This document shows, in pieces, positions 32,973 to 47,955 of a stretch of DNA of 64,000 nt. Below the pieces are notes generated by a model. That model worked only from the letters and a program-made list of their open reading frames with translations. It had not been told where the DNA came from and did no database searches. Location: contig NZ_JALGCL010000002.1 of the NCBI RefSeq assembly GCF_022808325.1, forward strand, positions 311,016-375,015, read 5' to 3'. How positions within the stretch are numbered: position 1 is the stretch's first letter; each line of letters starts with the position of its first letter. A program made the translations under genes and the position numbers. This DNA comes from Cognatiluteimonas sedimenti (lineage in GTDB: Bacteria; Pseudomonadota; Gammaproteobacteria; Xanthomonadales; Xanthomonadaceae).

Positions 32973-34051
32973 GGGCTGCCCTCCGGAAGCATGGTGTCCA
33001 GCAGTTTGCGGATCGGCGCGGGGATACCCAGCGTCGCCAGTTCGGCGCGCGCGACCCAGCGCAGGTCGTCATTGTCCGCCACCCGCGCATGCGGGGCCAC
33101 CTCGCGCCACTGCAGCGGCTGCAGTTGCAGGCGGTAATGGGTGAAACCGTGGGCGATCGGGACGAGTGGTTCGCCGGCGTCGTAGTCGCCCACCAAGTGC
33201 CGCGCGAACCAGTCGCGCGCGAGCTCGTGGCCGGGTGCCTCCGGCAGCGACCACAATGACGCCCAGACGCCGGTCGGCGGGCGCCGCTGCAGCAGCACGC
33301 GGCCGTCTCCGCGACGCGCAAGCAGCACCAGGGCGCTGCGCTCGGGCAGCGGCTTGCCCGGTTTCGGCGTCGGCAGTTCGGCGACGCGGCCTTCGCGCAG
33401 TGCCACGCAGCCGTCGTGGACCGGGCAAACGATGCAGGCCGGGTCGTAGCGCGTGCACAGGGTGGCGCCGAAATCCATCTGCGCCTGGGTGTAGTCGGCC
33501 ATGCGCCGGTCGGGCAGCTGCGCTGCGGCGATCGTCCACAGCCGTTTTTCGATTGCCGGCGTCCCCGGCCAGCCGCCGATGCCGTGCCAGCGCGCGAGCA
33601 CGCGCTTGACGTTGCCATCCATGATCGGGAAGCGGTCGCCCCAGGCCTGCGCGAGGATGGCGCCGGCGGTGCTGCGGCCAATGCCGGGCAGCGCGACCAG
33701 CGCGTCGAGGTCGCGCGGCAATTGCCCGCCATGTTGTTCGACGCAGCGCCTTGCCGCCGCATGCAGGTTGCGGGCGCGGGCGTAGTAGCCGAGCCCGGAC
33801 CACAGCGCGAGGACTTCATCCAGGGGCGCACGCGCGAGCGCGCCGACATCCTGCAACGCCGCGACGAAACGCTCGAAGTAGGGCACGACCACCCGCACCT
33901 GTGTCTGCTGCAGCATGATCTCCGACAGCCACACGCGGTATGGCGTGCGCGGGTGTTGCCATGGCAGGTCGTGGCGGCCGCAGCGATCGAACCAGGCCAG
34001 CAGGCGCGCCGCGAAAGTGTCGTCGGCGCCGATCGCGTCATTGCCCGGCAT
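32969..34051 (-). CDS. mutY: A/G-specific adenine glycosylase
   Basis: This 360-residue base-excision enzyme removes adenine mispaired with 8-oxoguanine. The N-terminal HhH catalytic domain ([33 protein letters not shown]) is followed by the 4Fe-4S cluster ligands in C-x6-C-x2-C-x5-C ([17 protein letters not shown]). A Nudix-like C-terminal domain reads the 8-oxoG strand ([19 protein letters not shown]). The ATG at 34,051 fits the family length. Its start lies inside the 3' end of the AsmA-like gene, so the chain asmA-like/mutY/yggX is translationally linked. Confidence 0.97.
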   Translation of the reverse strand: MPGNDAIGADDTFAARLLAWFDRCGRHDLPWQHPRTPYRVWLSEIMLQQTQVRVVVPYFERFVAALQDVGALARAPLDEVLALWSGLGYYARARNLHAAARRCVEQHGGQLPRDLDALVALPGIGRSTAGAILAQAWGDRFPIMDGNVKRVLARWHGIGGWPGTPAIEKRLWTIAAAQLPDRRMADYTQAQMDFGATLCTRYDPACIVCPVHDGCVALREGRVAELPTPKPGKPLPERSALVLLARRGDGRVLLQRRPPTGVWASLWSLPEAPGHELARDWFARHLVGDYDAGEPLVPIAHGFTHYRLQLQPLQWREVAPHARVADNDDLRWVARAELATLGIPAPIRKLLDTMLPEGSP

Positions 34052-35351
34052 CGGGCACGCCGGGGTCGTCGATCGTGATTTCCACGCCCTGCAGCTGCGC
34101 GCCCGCGATCTCGATTTGCGGCGCGCTCGCCGTGCCGTCCATGGGCGGCAACGGCGACACCGTGTCGTTGTCGGCGGCAATCCAGGCGGTGACGTCCCGC
34201 AGTCGGAAACGGCCGTCGAAATGGCTGGCGTCGCGCCGCAACTCCAGGCCGGCGATGCCCGACAGGTCGGGTTGGCCGACGTAGTCGAGCGCGAACGGCA
34301 GCGGCGAACGGGATTGCCCAAGCGGCGCCGGCAGCGCCGGCCAGGTCGGCGGCCAGTCGGCCAGTGCGCCCTGCAGCCGCAGCACCAGCCGGCGCCCCAG
34401 GGCCAGGCTGCCGTGGGCGCCCAGCGAAGGGATCGGGGTGGCGGCCCCGGCCCCGCGGCCACGCAGGGAAACGCCCGCGGGCGACAGGGTCCATACCGCC
34501 TCGTCGAACAGCAGCGGGCCATGGGCGCCGAAGGCGAACGGCAGCCGCGTGGTGCCAGATTCATAGCGCGCGGCAACGCCGAGCCGGGCCGGGGTGATGC
34601 GCAGGTCGTCCTTGCCCAGCCGGAGCGGGCCGGAAAGCTTCACCGTGGCCGGCAGCCGCCAGTCGCTGCCGCGTGCCACGACGATGTTGCCGGCGGTGGC
34701 GAAGCCGGTGGCTTGCCCGTCCACCAGCGCGCCGGGGCGCAGGATCGCGACCGCCAGGTCCACCGGGATCGCCAGCGGCGGATCGAGGTAGCGTCCGCGC
34801 AGGCGCGCATGCAGCGGCCGGTCGGCGGCCAGCAGCGGCAGTTCCGCGTCGATGCCGTCGATGCGCCAGTCGTCGTTGCGGATGCTGCCGTCGCGGATGT
34901 GCAGGCCGGCGCTCAGCGTGGGCAGTCGCCGCGCCGAGGGCGGCCGCGTGGCCAGCCAATGCTGCATGGCCGGGAGGTCGAGCACCGGGGCATCGAGTTC
35001 CAGCCGGGTGGCGGCGAGCACGCCGCCGCGGGCGCGCAGGGTCGACCATGGCAGCGACACGAAGATGCGCCCGGCGCGCAGTAGCGGCGTCGCCGCGCCG
35101 GGCTCGCGCGCGACCACATCGCGCAGCACCAGCTGCGGCGTTCCGCGCAGGCGGTATTCGGCGCGGCCGACTGCGGAGATCTCCAGCCCCAGGGAACGGC
35201 CGATGCGATCGAGCAGGAAAGTCGTCGCGCGCTGCGGTTGCACCGCGATGCGCAGCGCCAGCCCCAATGCCAGCAGTACCAGCGCGACGACCAGCACGAT
35301 GCGCGCGACCCGGCGCGGCGTGGCTGGTCCGGTCGCCGGCTCCGCGCTCAT
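34038..35351 (-). CDS. AsmA-like envelope protein
   Basis: The 437-residue protein has one N-terminal membrane helix (residues 16-37). The rest is a long beta-rich periplasmic body typical of the AsmA superfamily (LDRIGRSLGLEISAVGRAEYRLRG near the N-terminus, repeated LRDV/LDAP strands). AsmA proteins are linked to outer-membrane biogenesis and lipid transport between membranes. It precedes mutY with a 14-base overlap. Confidence 0.82.
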   Translation of the reverse strand: MSAEPATGPATPRRVARIVLVVALVLLALGLALRIAVQPQRATTFLLDRIGRSLGLEISAVGRAEYRLRGTPQLVLRDVVAREPGAATPLLRAGRIFVSLPWSTLRARGGVLAATRLELDAPVLDLPAMQHWLATRPPSARRLPTLSAGLHIRDGSIRNDDWRIDGIDAELPLLAADRPLHARLRGRYLDPPLAIPVDLAVAILRPGALVDGQATGFATAGNIVVARGSDWRLPATVKLSGPLRLGKDDLRITPARLGVAARYESGTTRLPFAFGAHGPLLFDEAVWTLSPAGVSLRGRGAGAATPIPSLGAHGSLALGRRLVLRLQGALADWPPTWPALPAPLGQSRSPLPFALDYVGQPDLSGIAGLELRRDASHFDGRFRLRDVTAWIAADNDTVSPLPPMDGTASAPQIEIAGAQLQGVEITIDDPGVPDAGQ

Positions 35352-35369
35352 GCCGTGCGCGTATCCATG

Positions 35370-36536
<1,167 letters not shown>

Positions 36537-36594
36537 CGTGGGGACCATCGCGCAGAATGGCGCGCATGGTAGCACCGCCCTCCGTGCAGGCCCG

Positions 36595-37733
<1,139 letters not shown>

Positions 37734-37755
37734 CAAGACTCCTCGGGGGAGACGT

Positions 37756-38247
37756 ATGAAGACCATGACCCGCCTGATCCTGATCGCGCTGCTGGTGCTG
37801 CCGTTCGCGGCCTGCAAGAAGGCCGAGGCGCCGCAAGCCGTGGTCAAGGCGCCGATGAGCGCGCCCACCACCGACGACCGCCAGGCCTGGGTCGATTACC
37901 TCAACGACGTCGTGCCGCGCAACATGACCGGCATCGCCAACCAGCCGTACGTGTACCTGCTGCCGGGCGAGAGCGCGGCCGACTTCCAGGACCAGTACGA
38001 CCGGCTGCTGGAGAAGGCGCAGTCCGACGTCGCCCGCGGCATCATCGCCGGCAACCTGCTGGCCTATGCGTCGCCGGCTTCGGCGAAGATGGCCGACCTG
38101 GTGATCGCCTCGTTCGATGGCGTGCCGGCCGACTCGATGAAGAACGTGCGCGTGCTGTTCATCGGCAAGGCCGCCGACAACGAGCGCGTCAAGGCGGCGG
38201 TGAGCCCGGCGGGCGTGGAGTACGTGTTCGTCGATACCGGCAAGTGA
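37756..38247 (+). CDS. Unknown lipoprotein behind coaD
   Basis: The 163-residue precursor has lipobox FAAC ending at residue 20 (LVLPFAACKKAEA), then a soluble domain (TDDRQAWVDYLNDVVPRNMTGIANQPYVYLLPGES; ending GVEYVFVDTGK). No catalytic motif is recognised. It lies 22 bases behind coaD with ribosome site GGGGGAGA, so it is the third gene of the operon, which ends at the terminator at 38,254. Confidence 0.75.
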   Translation: MKTMTRLILIALLVLPFAACKKAEAPQAVVKAPMSAPTTDDRQAWVDYLNDVVPRNMTGIANQPYVYLLPGESAADFQDQYDRLLEKAQSDVARGIIAGNLLAYASPASAKMADLVIASFDGVPADSMKNVRVLFIGKAADNERVKAAVSPAGVEYVFVDTGK

Positions 38248-38253
38248 TGCAAC

Positions 38254-38283
38254 GGGCGTCCGCGCCGCGCGCGGACGCCTTTT
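38254..38283 (+). terminator. Rho-independent terminator of the rsmD-coaD operon
   Basis: GGCGTCCGCG and CGCGGACGCC form a 10-base-pair stem with a five-base loop, followed by TTTT. It sits 7 bases after the lipoprotein stop. Confidence 0.85.
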
Positions 38284-38484
38284 CCGTGTCGCCATCCCGC
38301 GGGCGCGGTAGTGCGGTGTAGTGCATGCGGGGCATCGGCTGGCAGGGCAGCGGACGCGCCTGGTCCGTGCCCGATGGCCGCGATCGCAGGTCCCGTGGCT
38401 CCGGATTCCGGGCCAGCGGCATAGGGTCACCCGGGTTCCCGTTTTCGCGGGAACGACGGGAAACAAGCAGGTCGTCGTTACGGA

Positions 38485-38745
38485 ATGTCCCTCAAGATCA
38501 ACGAACTCTGCGTCAACTGCGACGTCTGCGAGCCGGCCTGTCCCAACCAGGCGATCACCCAGGGCGAGACCATCTACGTGATCGACCCGGCGCGCTGCAC
38601 CGAGTGCGTCGGCCATTTCGACGAGCCGCAATGCGTGGTCGTGTGCCCGGTCGAATGCATCGACCCCGATCCGGAGCATCCGGAAACCGAACCGCAACTG
38701 CTCGCCAAGCTGCGCCGGCTCCAGGCCGAAGCGGGCAGTCGTTGA
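38485..38745 (+). CDS. YfhL-family 4Fe-4S dicluster ferredoxin
   Basis: The 86-residue electron carrier has two cluster motifs: CVNCDVCEPACP (C-x2-C-x2-C-x3-C) and CTECVGHFDEPQCVVVCP, with the eight-residue insertion characteristic of the YfhL/Allochromatium-type ferredoxins. In proteobacteria this gene is commonly found behind coaD, as here. Stretch 38,284-38,484 shows no gene. Confidence 0.94.
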   Translation: MSLKINELCVNCDVCEPACPNQAITQGETIYVIDPARCTECVGHFDEPQCVVVCPVECIDPDPEHPETEPQLLAKLRRLQAEAGSR

Positions 38746-38847
38746 GCGGCGCCCACGCCGAACCGGGCAATCGCTCCGTGACCCGAGCCGGTGGTCGCCG
38801 ATAATGGCCACCGTCCGCGGCCCTCGCCGCGCCCCGAGGGAAGCCGC

Positions 38848-40563
38848 ATGACCCAGACCCGCCACGCCGCCACGCGCCTGCTGCTTGCCCTGGCGTTCGC
38901 GCTTGCGCCCGCTGCGCAGGCGCGACCCGCGCAGGCGCCGCCGGCGTCGCATCCGCCCGGCGCCGCGATCGCCAGCGGGCATGCGCTGGCCACCGATGCA
39001 GGCCTGGCCACGATCCGCGCCGGCGGCAATGCCTTCGATGCGGCGGTGACGGTGTCCTCGGTGCTGTCGGTGGTCGAGCCGATCAGCTCCGGCCTGGGCG
39101 GCGGCGGCTTCTTCCTGCTGCATGACGCGAAGACCGGCAAGGACGTGTTCCTGGATGCGCGCGAGATCGCGCCGGAAGCGGCCATGCCTGCGGAGTATCT
39201 CGACAAGGACGGCAACCTGGACCCGGACAGGTCGCAGAACGGCCCCTGGTCGGCGGGCATCCCCGGGCTGCCCGCGGCGCTGGTGGAACTGGCCGGCAAG
39301 TACGGCAGGTTGCCGCTGGCGACCACGATGGCGCCGGCGATCGGCTACGCGCGCGATGGCTTCCCGGTGTATGCGCGGCTGGAAAAGGGCTACGCCTCGC
39401 GGCGCACGGTGATGGAACGCTATCCCGGCACGCGCGCGGTATTCCTCGCCGACGGCGATCCGCCGCAGGTGGGCGAGACGCTGCGGCAGCCCGACCTGGC
39501 GCGCACGCTGCAGCTGCTCGCCGACAAGGGGTTCGATGGCTTCTATCGCGGCGACGTCGCCGGCAAGCTGCTGGCATCGGTCAAGGCCGAAGGCGGCAAG
39601 TGGACCGCCGCCGAACTTGCCGGCTACCAGGTGCGCACGCGCGAGCCGATCCGTTTCCGGTACCGCGACTGGGACATCACTACCGCGCCGCCGTCCTCGT
39701 CGGGCGGCGTGGCGTTGGCGGAAATCCTGCAGGTCGCATCGGGCTGGGACCTGGCGAAGCTCGACCGCGCGCATCGCATCCACGTGCTGGTCGAGGCCAT
39801 GCGCCGCGCCTACCGCGACCGCACCATCTACCTCGGCGATCCGGACTTCGTGAAGATGCCCCTGGCGCGGCTCACCAGCGCCGATTACGCCGCGGGCCTG
39901 CGTGCCACCATCCATCCCGACAAGGCCACGCCGAGCGCGCTGCTGCCGGGACAACCGGCGCCGCTGGAGGACGAGGAAACCACGCACTTCTCGATCATCG
40001 ACGCCGAAGGCAACATCGTCTCGGCCACGCAGACGGTGAACCTGCTGTATGGCTCGGGCCTGGTCGCGCCCGGCACCGGCGTACTGCTCAACGACGAGAT
40101 GGACGACTTCGCGCTCAAGCCGGGCACGCCCAATGCATTCGGGGTGATGGGCTTCGAGGCCAACGCGCCGAAGCCCGGCAAGCGCATGCTCAGTTCGATG
40201 ACGCCCACGATCATGGCCTCGCCAGCCAAGGTCGCCGTGCTCGGCGCACCCGGCGGCAGCCGCATCATCACCGAGGTGCTGCTCGGCATCCTCGGTTACG
40301 ACGATGGCCTCAGCGCGCAGCAAGTCGCGGCCAAGCCGCGCTTCCACCACCAGTGGCTGCCGGACGTGATCTCGGCCGAATCCGGCGCGTTCGACGCCGA
40401 CACCGTCGAGGCGCTGCAGGCCATGGGGCATACCGTCAACGCCGGCGAAGGCACCTGGGGCAACCTGCAGACGGTGGCCTGGGACCGCATCACCGACACC
40501 CTGTCCGGCGGCACGGATCCGCGCAATCCGGTCGGCAAGGCGGCGGTGCAGGCGTCGCCGTAG
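38848..40563 (+). CDS. ggt: Gamma-glutamyltransferase
   Basis: The 571-residue periplasmic enzyme cleaves the gamma-glutamyl bond of glutathione. It has a signal peptide (LLLALAFALAPAAQA, residues 10-25). The autocatalytic processing site lies at ETTHFS, where Thr378 becomes the N-terminal nucleophile of the small subunit. The substrate loop is intact (SSMTPTIMA, GAPGGSRI). Length and order are normal. It stands as a single gene behind the ferredoxin. Confidence 0.95.
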   Translation: MTQTRHAATRLLLALAFALAPAAQARPAQAPPASHPPGAAIASGHALATDAGLATIRAGGNAFDAAVTVSSVLSVVEPISSGLGGGGFFLLHDAKTGKDVFLDAREIAPEAAMPAEYLDKDGNLDPDRSQNGPWSAGIPGLPAALVELAGKYGRLPLATTMAPAIGYARDGFPVYARLEKGYASRRTVMERYPGTRAVFLADGDPPQVGETLRQPDLARTLQLLADKGFDGFYRGDVAGKLLASVKAEGGKWTAAELAGYQVRTREPIRFRYRDWDITTAPPSSSGGVALAEILQVASGWDLAKLDRAHRIHVLVEAMRRAYRDRTIYLGDPDFVKMPLARLTSADYAAGLRATIHPDKATPSALLPGQPAPLEDEETTHFSIIDAEGNIVSATQTVNLLYGSGLVAPGTGVLLNDEMDDFALKPGTPNAFGVMGFEANAPKPGKRMLSSMTPTIMASPAKVAVLGAPGGSRIITEVLLGILGYDDGLSAQQVAAKPRFHHQWLPDVISAESGAFDADTVEALQAMGHTVNAGEGTWGNLQTVAWDRITDTLSGGTDPRNPVGKAAVQASP

Positions 40564-40593
40564 CGGCGCGCGAGACAGGGACAGGACGCAGCA

Positions 40594-41196
40594 ATGGCCG
40601 ACAACGACAACAAACCAGGCGGCGGCAAGCCGATCGTGCACGTGGTACCGGCGATCCTCACCGGGGCCGCGGCGCTGATCGCGGCGCTCACCACGGTCTA
40701 TGTCAACGTGCGCGGCGACCGCTCGCCACCCCCGCCACCACCGGCCACTCCTGCGGCGCAGGTGTCCGCACCGGTACCGGCGCAGGCCGCGGTCGCCCAG
40801 GCCGCCGGCAGGCTGCTGCTGCAGGTCGATCGCATCGCCGTGCAGCACGACGGTTCTCCCGGCACCACCGACTGGCGCTTCACCGTCGAGGCCGACGGCG
40901 AACCCCTGTTCGTGTTCTCGCAGGATGCCCTCGACGACACCGGCGGCCGCAACGTCGCGGTGCCGGAAGCCGCTGCCGGCAAGCTGGTGCTTGCCGCCGG
41001 TGCGCCGGTGCGGATCTCGGTGCAGGGCTGGCGCGGCAGCCGCCTGCGATTGGCGCAGGGCACGCCCGACGTGCGTGGCGACGGCATGCTCGGCGCGGCG
41101 GGCGCGCTGGCGCCGATGCAGGTGCAGGGTGAAGACGCGGGCGATGGCGCTTTCGTGTTCTATTTCTCGGCCGCCGCCAGCGACGACACGCCCTGA
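40594..41196 (+). CDS. Unknown membrane-anchored protein
   Basis: Not recognised. The 200-residue protein has one membrane helix (about residues 15-34, VVPAILTGAAALIAALTTVYV), a Pro-rich linker and a beta-rich outer domain (WRFTVEADGEPLFVFSQDALDD, LVLAAGAPVRISVQGWRGS). It is likely inner-membrane anchored with its domain in the periplasm. It follows ggt by 30 bases and may share its transcript. Confidence 0.68.
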   Translation: MADNDNKPGGGKPIVHVVPAILTGAAALIAALTTVYVNVRGDRSPPPPPPATPAAQVSAPVPAQAAVAQAAGRLLLQVDRIAVQHDGSPGTTDWRFTVEADGEPLFVFSQDALDDTGGRNVAVPEAAAGKLVLAAGAPVRISVQGWRGSRLRLAQGTPDVRGDGMLGAAGALAPMQVQGEDAGDGAFVFYFSAAASDDTP

Positions 41197-41240
41197 CCCG
41201 CTGGCGGGGGTTTAACAGTTCCGGGCGTTAGAATCGGCGC

Positions 41241-42127
<887 letters not shown>

Positions 42128-42131
<4 letters not shown>

Positions 42132-42880
42132 AGCGGGCGTGGCGGCCGGCGGCGGCGTTCGCGCTGGCCGTCGCCAGTTGCGGCGTGCCCGCATTCGCGC
42201 AGGAAGGCGGGACCGCGCCGCAGCCCGGTGCCACCCCGCAGCCCGAACGTGCGGTGCGCGATCCGGACTTCGGAGTGGCCGCGCGCCACCTCGGCCTCGA
42301 GCGCCGGGTCGAGATGTACCAGTGGCATGCAGCCGGCCAGGGCTATGCGCGCGGCTGGAACGAGCAGCCGCTGGATTCGTCCGGCTTCGCTCCCGGGCAC
42401 GACAATCCTCCGTTCCCGCTGCAGGGACGGCGCTGGCTGCCCGGGTCGGTCAGCGTCGATGGCGCGCCGCTGGCGGCGCAGGTACTCGAACGGCTGGGCC
42501 AGTGGCGCGACTTCCGCCCGAGCTTCAATGCCTTGCCGGGCAATCTTGCGGCGACGTTCCAGCCCGAAGGCGACGGCCTGGGCAGCGCCGAGAACCCGCT
42601 CGATCCACAGGTGGGCGACCTGCGCATCCGCTGGCGCGAACTGGTGCTGCCACCGCTGCAGGACAGGATCGTGCTGCGCGACGGCCGCTGGCAATTGCGC
42701 AACGATGCCGCGCCGATCGCCGTGGCCGGCACAGGCAAGGCCGTTGCGGGAACGTCCGCTGCCCGCGCGCGCGGGACGGGGCGGGCGTGGTGGTGGCTGG
42801 GCGGCGGCGCGCTGGCGCTGCTGCTGGGCGCGCTGCTGGCGGTGCGCCGTCGCCGCGGCAACCGCCAGGACAAGGCCTGA
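42128..42880 (+). CDS. TMEM43-like envelope protein, short form
   Basis: The 250-residue protein has a signal peptide (residues 1-25) and a C-terminal membrane helix (about 218-238) followed by a basic tail. The middle matches the TMEM43/LUMA pattern: [19 protein letters not shown], then [17 protein letters not shown], the W...S-x-F-x(4)-GH-x-NP signature. Full TMEM43 proteins have further membrane helices; this looks like the soluble core only. Translationally coupled to the metallohydrolase. Role unknown. Confidence 0.6.
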
Positions 42881-43022
42881 CTGGTGCATGTCGCCCCGAG
42901 CGCAGCAACGGACCCGCTCCCGCCAGTCACCGGAGCGATCCCTCGCCACGCCCTGGAAGACGATTTAACTGCACGTTCGCGGGCGCGCCGCACCGCAATC
43001 GCCATGAAGTAGGGGGACATCC

Positions 43023-43421
43023 ATGCCGCGGATCACGCTGCTGTTCGCATCGCTGCACGCACTGTTGCTGCTGGCCTTGCTGGCACGCATCTCGCGCCAT
43101 CGCCACGGCCACCGCATCGGCCTCGGGGACGGTGGCGACGCGGAACTGTCGCGCAAGATCAGGGTGCACGGCAACTTCATCGAGCACGCGCCGGTCGCGC
43201 TGCTGCTGATGGCACTGCTGGAACTGTGCGGGTTGCCGGCGCCGTGGCTGTGGGCGATGGGCGCGGCACTGCTGCTCGGGCGCGTGCTGCATGCGATCGG
43301 GCTGTCGCGCAGTGGCGGGCATTCGTTCGGCCGCCTCTACGGCACGGCGCTCACCTGGCTGGTGTTGCTGGCGATGGCGCTGGCCGGGCTCTGGCTGGCG
43401 CTGCCGGCGCTGTCGCGCTGA
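43023..43421 (+). CDS. MAPEG-family membrane protein
   Basis: The 132-residue protein has four hydrophobic helices. The MAPEG pattern is visible: LSRKIRVHGNFIEHAPVALLLMALLE in the middle, then GRVLHAIGLSRS. Members include glutathione-dependent membrane enzymes; the exact reaction is unknown. Helix boundaries are about residues 4-22, 55-72, 76-93 and 108-130. It has AGGGGGA before the ATG and ends at a bidirectional terminator. Confidence 0.88.
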   Translation: MPRITLLFASLHALLLLALLARISRHRHGHRIGLGDGGDAELSRKIRVHGNFIEHAPVALLLMALLELCGLPAPWLWAMGAALLLGRVLHAIGLSRSGGHSFGRLYGTALTWLVLLAMALAGLWLALPALSR

Positions 43422-43438
43422 ACGACCAGACCTGACAT

Positions 43439-43468
43439 GCACGAGGCCGGGATGCCCCGGCCTCGTGC
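43439..43468. terminator. Bidirectional terminator between convergent genes
   Basis: GCACGAGGCCGGG pairs with CCCGGCCTCGTGC around a four-base centre, between the MAPEG gene and the convergent aminotransferase gene. No clear T-run on either side. Confidence 0.75.
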
Positions 43469-43491
43469 GTGTACCGCGATGGCGGCCGCGG

Positions 43492-44991
43492 TTACGCGGC
43501 GGCCGACTGCTGCTGGCGCGGGCCTTCCAGCAGGGCACGCTTGACCAGCGAGGCCACCAGCGCCAGTTCCTCGGCGTCGATCGCGAAGTGCGGGGTGAAG
43601 CGCAGCGAATTCTCGCCGCCGTGGATCACGCCCAGGCCGCGCTCGCGCAGCCATTCCTCGCTGGAACCGGCGCCGTAACCCTTGAACTGCGGCGCCAACT
43701 CGCACGAGAACAGCAGGCCGGTGCCCTGGACCTTGGTGACCAGGCCGCCGAGTTCGGCCTTCAGCGCTTCCAGCGCGGCGATCGCCTGCCTGCCGCGCTC
43801 GCGGATATTGTTGCGCAGCTCCGGGGTCAGCTGCGCCAGCACCGCGCAGGCGACGTCGAGCGCCCGCGGGTTGGCGGTCATGGTGTTGCCGTAGGTGCCG
43901 CGCGCGTAGATCGCGGCAGCGCGTTCGTTGGTGGCGAGCACCGACAACGGGTACTGGCCGGCATTGAGGGCCTTGGAATAGGTCTCCATGTCCGGCGCTT
44001 CCTGGCCTTCGAAGCCGGGGTAGTCGACGATCGACAGGGTGCCGGTCGCGCGCAGGCCGGCCTGGATCGAATCGACCAGGAACAGCGAACCATGCGCCCT
44101 GGTCAGTTCCCGCGCGGCGGCGTAGAACGCCACCGGCACGCTGCGGCCCGGGTCGCCTTCGCCCATCACCGGCTCCAGGAACATCGCCTCGATGAACCAG
44201 CCATTGGCGTCGGCATCGGCGAACGCCTGCTTCAGGGCATCGATGTCGTAGGGCTCGATCGCGACCACGCTGTCCTCGCCGCGGTAGCTGGCGAGGAACT
44301 TCAGGTAGTTCTTGCGGCTGGAATCCGAATACAGCGCCGGCCGGTCGGTGCGCCCGTGGAAGCTGCCCTTCACCACCAGCCGCTTGACCTTGCGCCCGGC
44401 ATGGCGCGCGCCCGGGTCGGTCATGGCCTTGGTGTTGGTGTCGGCGATGCGCGCGGCCAGCGACACCGACTCGGAGCCGGAGTTGAGGCACATGAACTTC
44501 GCGTACGGGCAGCCGTCGGCGCGCGAGTGGCCGATTTCCCTGCGCAGCGCGCGGGTGAAGCGCAGCTGCGACAGGTTCGGGGTCATGATGTTGGCCAGCG
44601 CCTGCGGCCTGGCCATGGCGTCGAGGATCGCCTGCGGCGCATGGCCGAAGCCGAGCATGCCGTAGCCGCCGGTGTCGTACAGCACCGCGCCTTTCAGCGT
44701 GACCAGCCAGGGCCCGCGCGCGGCCAGGGCCACGTACGGATTGACCGCGTCCTGCGGATAGAAATTGACGAAGTCGGCCTGCACCGCCTGCACCTGCGCG
44801 TCCTCGTCGAGGTCCAGCAGTTCGGCGAAGTCGCCCTTCACCCGCGAATATTCCGCGGCCGCCGCTGTGACCGCGGCCACCAGGTCGGGATGGCTGGCGC
44901 CGAATCGCTGCAGGGTCGCGTCGTCGAGGCCGGTGGTGCGCCGCTGTCCGGGATGGGCGCGGAGCGGGGCGAGTAGGTCGAGCAGGGTCAT
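43492..44991 (-). CDS. Class III (ornithine/lysine-type) aminotransferase
   Basis: The 499-residue PLP enzyme has LNSGSESVSLAARIAD binding the cofactor phosphate and FLVDSIQAGLRATG, which stands in place of the usual DEVQ-G-R-TG. The PLP-binding lysine is in METYSKALNAGQYPLS, and GTYGNTMTANPRALDVA follows. It transfers the terminal amino group of a diamine or basic amino acid; the substrate is not certain. An extra roughly 70-residue N-terminal part makes it longer than acetylornithine transaminases. The divergent Lrp-type gene probably controls it. Confidence 0.88.
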   Translation of the reverse strand: MTLLDLLAPLRAHPGQRRTTGLDDATLQRFGASHPDLVAAVTAAAAEYSRVKGDFAELLDLDEDAQVQAVQADFVNFYPQDAVNPYVALAARGPWLVTLKGAVLYDTGGYGMLGFGHAPQAILDAMARPQALANIMTPNLSQLRFTRALRREIGHSRADGCPYAKFMCLNSGSESVSLAARIADTNTKAMTDPGARHAGRKVKRLVVKGSFHGRTDRPALYSDSSRKNYLKFLASYRGEDSVVAIEPYDIDALKQAFADADANGWFIEAMFLEPVMGEGDPGRSVPVAFYAAARELTRAHGSLFLVDSIQAGLRATGTLSIVDYPGFEGQEAPDMETYSKALNAGQYPLSVLATNERAAAIYARGTYGNTMTANPRALDVACAVLAQLTPELRNNIRERGRQAIAALEALKAELGGLVTKVQGTGLLFSCELAPQFKGYGAGSSEEWLRERGLGVIHGGENSLRFTPHFAIDAEELALVASLVKRALLEGPRQQQSAAA

Positions 44992-45085
44992 GGTGATCCT
45001 CCGGTAAGCGGGCCGGGCAGCGGCGCGGCAGCTGGCAAAGAACCATTATCTGGAACTCGTCGTCGATTGAAAGGTGCGATTTGCA

Positions 45086-45105
45086 CGAAATCAATGTAGA
45101 TTTCG
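45086..45105. promoter_or_regulatory. Inverted-repeat operator between aminotransferase and Lrp-type regulator
   Basis: CGAAATC-N6-GATTTCG lies in the 139-base divergent region. A second pair of inverted half-sites, TCGTCGATT at 45,060 and AATCGACGA at 45,109, flanks it. Lrp/AsnC proteins bind such sites to control themselves and the divergent gene. Confidence 0.6.
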
Positions 45106-45130
45106 GCAAATCGACGAAATGGAGTGGCCG

Positions 45131-45562
45131 ATGGCCCTCAGCCGAGCCGATGAAGCCCTGCTGGCGGTACTGCGCGAGAACGCGCGTGCCTCCGCCGCCG
45201 AAATCGCGCGGCGCCTGAAACTGTCCCGGACCACCGTACAGAGCCGGATCCAGCGCCTGGAGCGCTTGGGGGTGATCGCCGGCTACACCGTGCGCGTGGG
45301 CGAGGATTTCAGTCGCGAGCGGATCCGGGCGCTGATCATGGTCACGGTCCTGCCCAAGCAGATGCCAGCGGTGGTGGAGGCCTTGCGCGCGATGCCGGAG
45401 CTGCGCAGCGTGCAGTCGGTGAGCGGGGCGTGGGACCTGGTGGCGCTTGCGATCGTGCCCACGGTCGGCGAAATGGACGAACTGACCGACCGGATCGGCG
45501 CGCTGCCCGGCGTGGAGCGCACCACCTCGTCGCTGGTGTTGTCCACGAAATTCGAACGCTGA
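45131..45562 (+). CDS. Lrp/AsnC-family transcriptional regulator
   Basis: The 143-residue protein has an N-terminal helix-turn-helix ([20 protein letters not shown], then [18 protein letters not shown]) and a C-terminal RAM/ligand-binding domain ([37 protein letters not shown]). It is divergent from the aminotransferase gene with an inverted repeat in between. An amino-acid-responsive control of that gene is the natural reading. Confidence 0.93.
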   Translation: MALSRADEALLAVLRENARASAAEIARRLKLSRTTVQSRIQRLERLGVIAGYTVRVGEDFSRERIRALIMVTVLPKQMPAVVEALRAMPELRSVQSVSGAWDLVALAIVPTVGEMDELTDRIGALPGVERTTSSLVLSTKFER

Positions 45563-45654
45563 CAGGGATTCGGGCAATGGCCCGCGCGGCCGGGACGGGT
45601 GGCGGGCCTGGGCCCGCCCTACAATGCGCGGCTGACCGCAAACGACTGCCGGCA

Positions 45655-47896
<2,242 letters not shown>

Positions 47897-47955
47897 ATCC
47901 GGCCGCCGCCGGCTACATGGCATAATTCCCAGCTATTTCGCCACCGGATGCCCCG

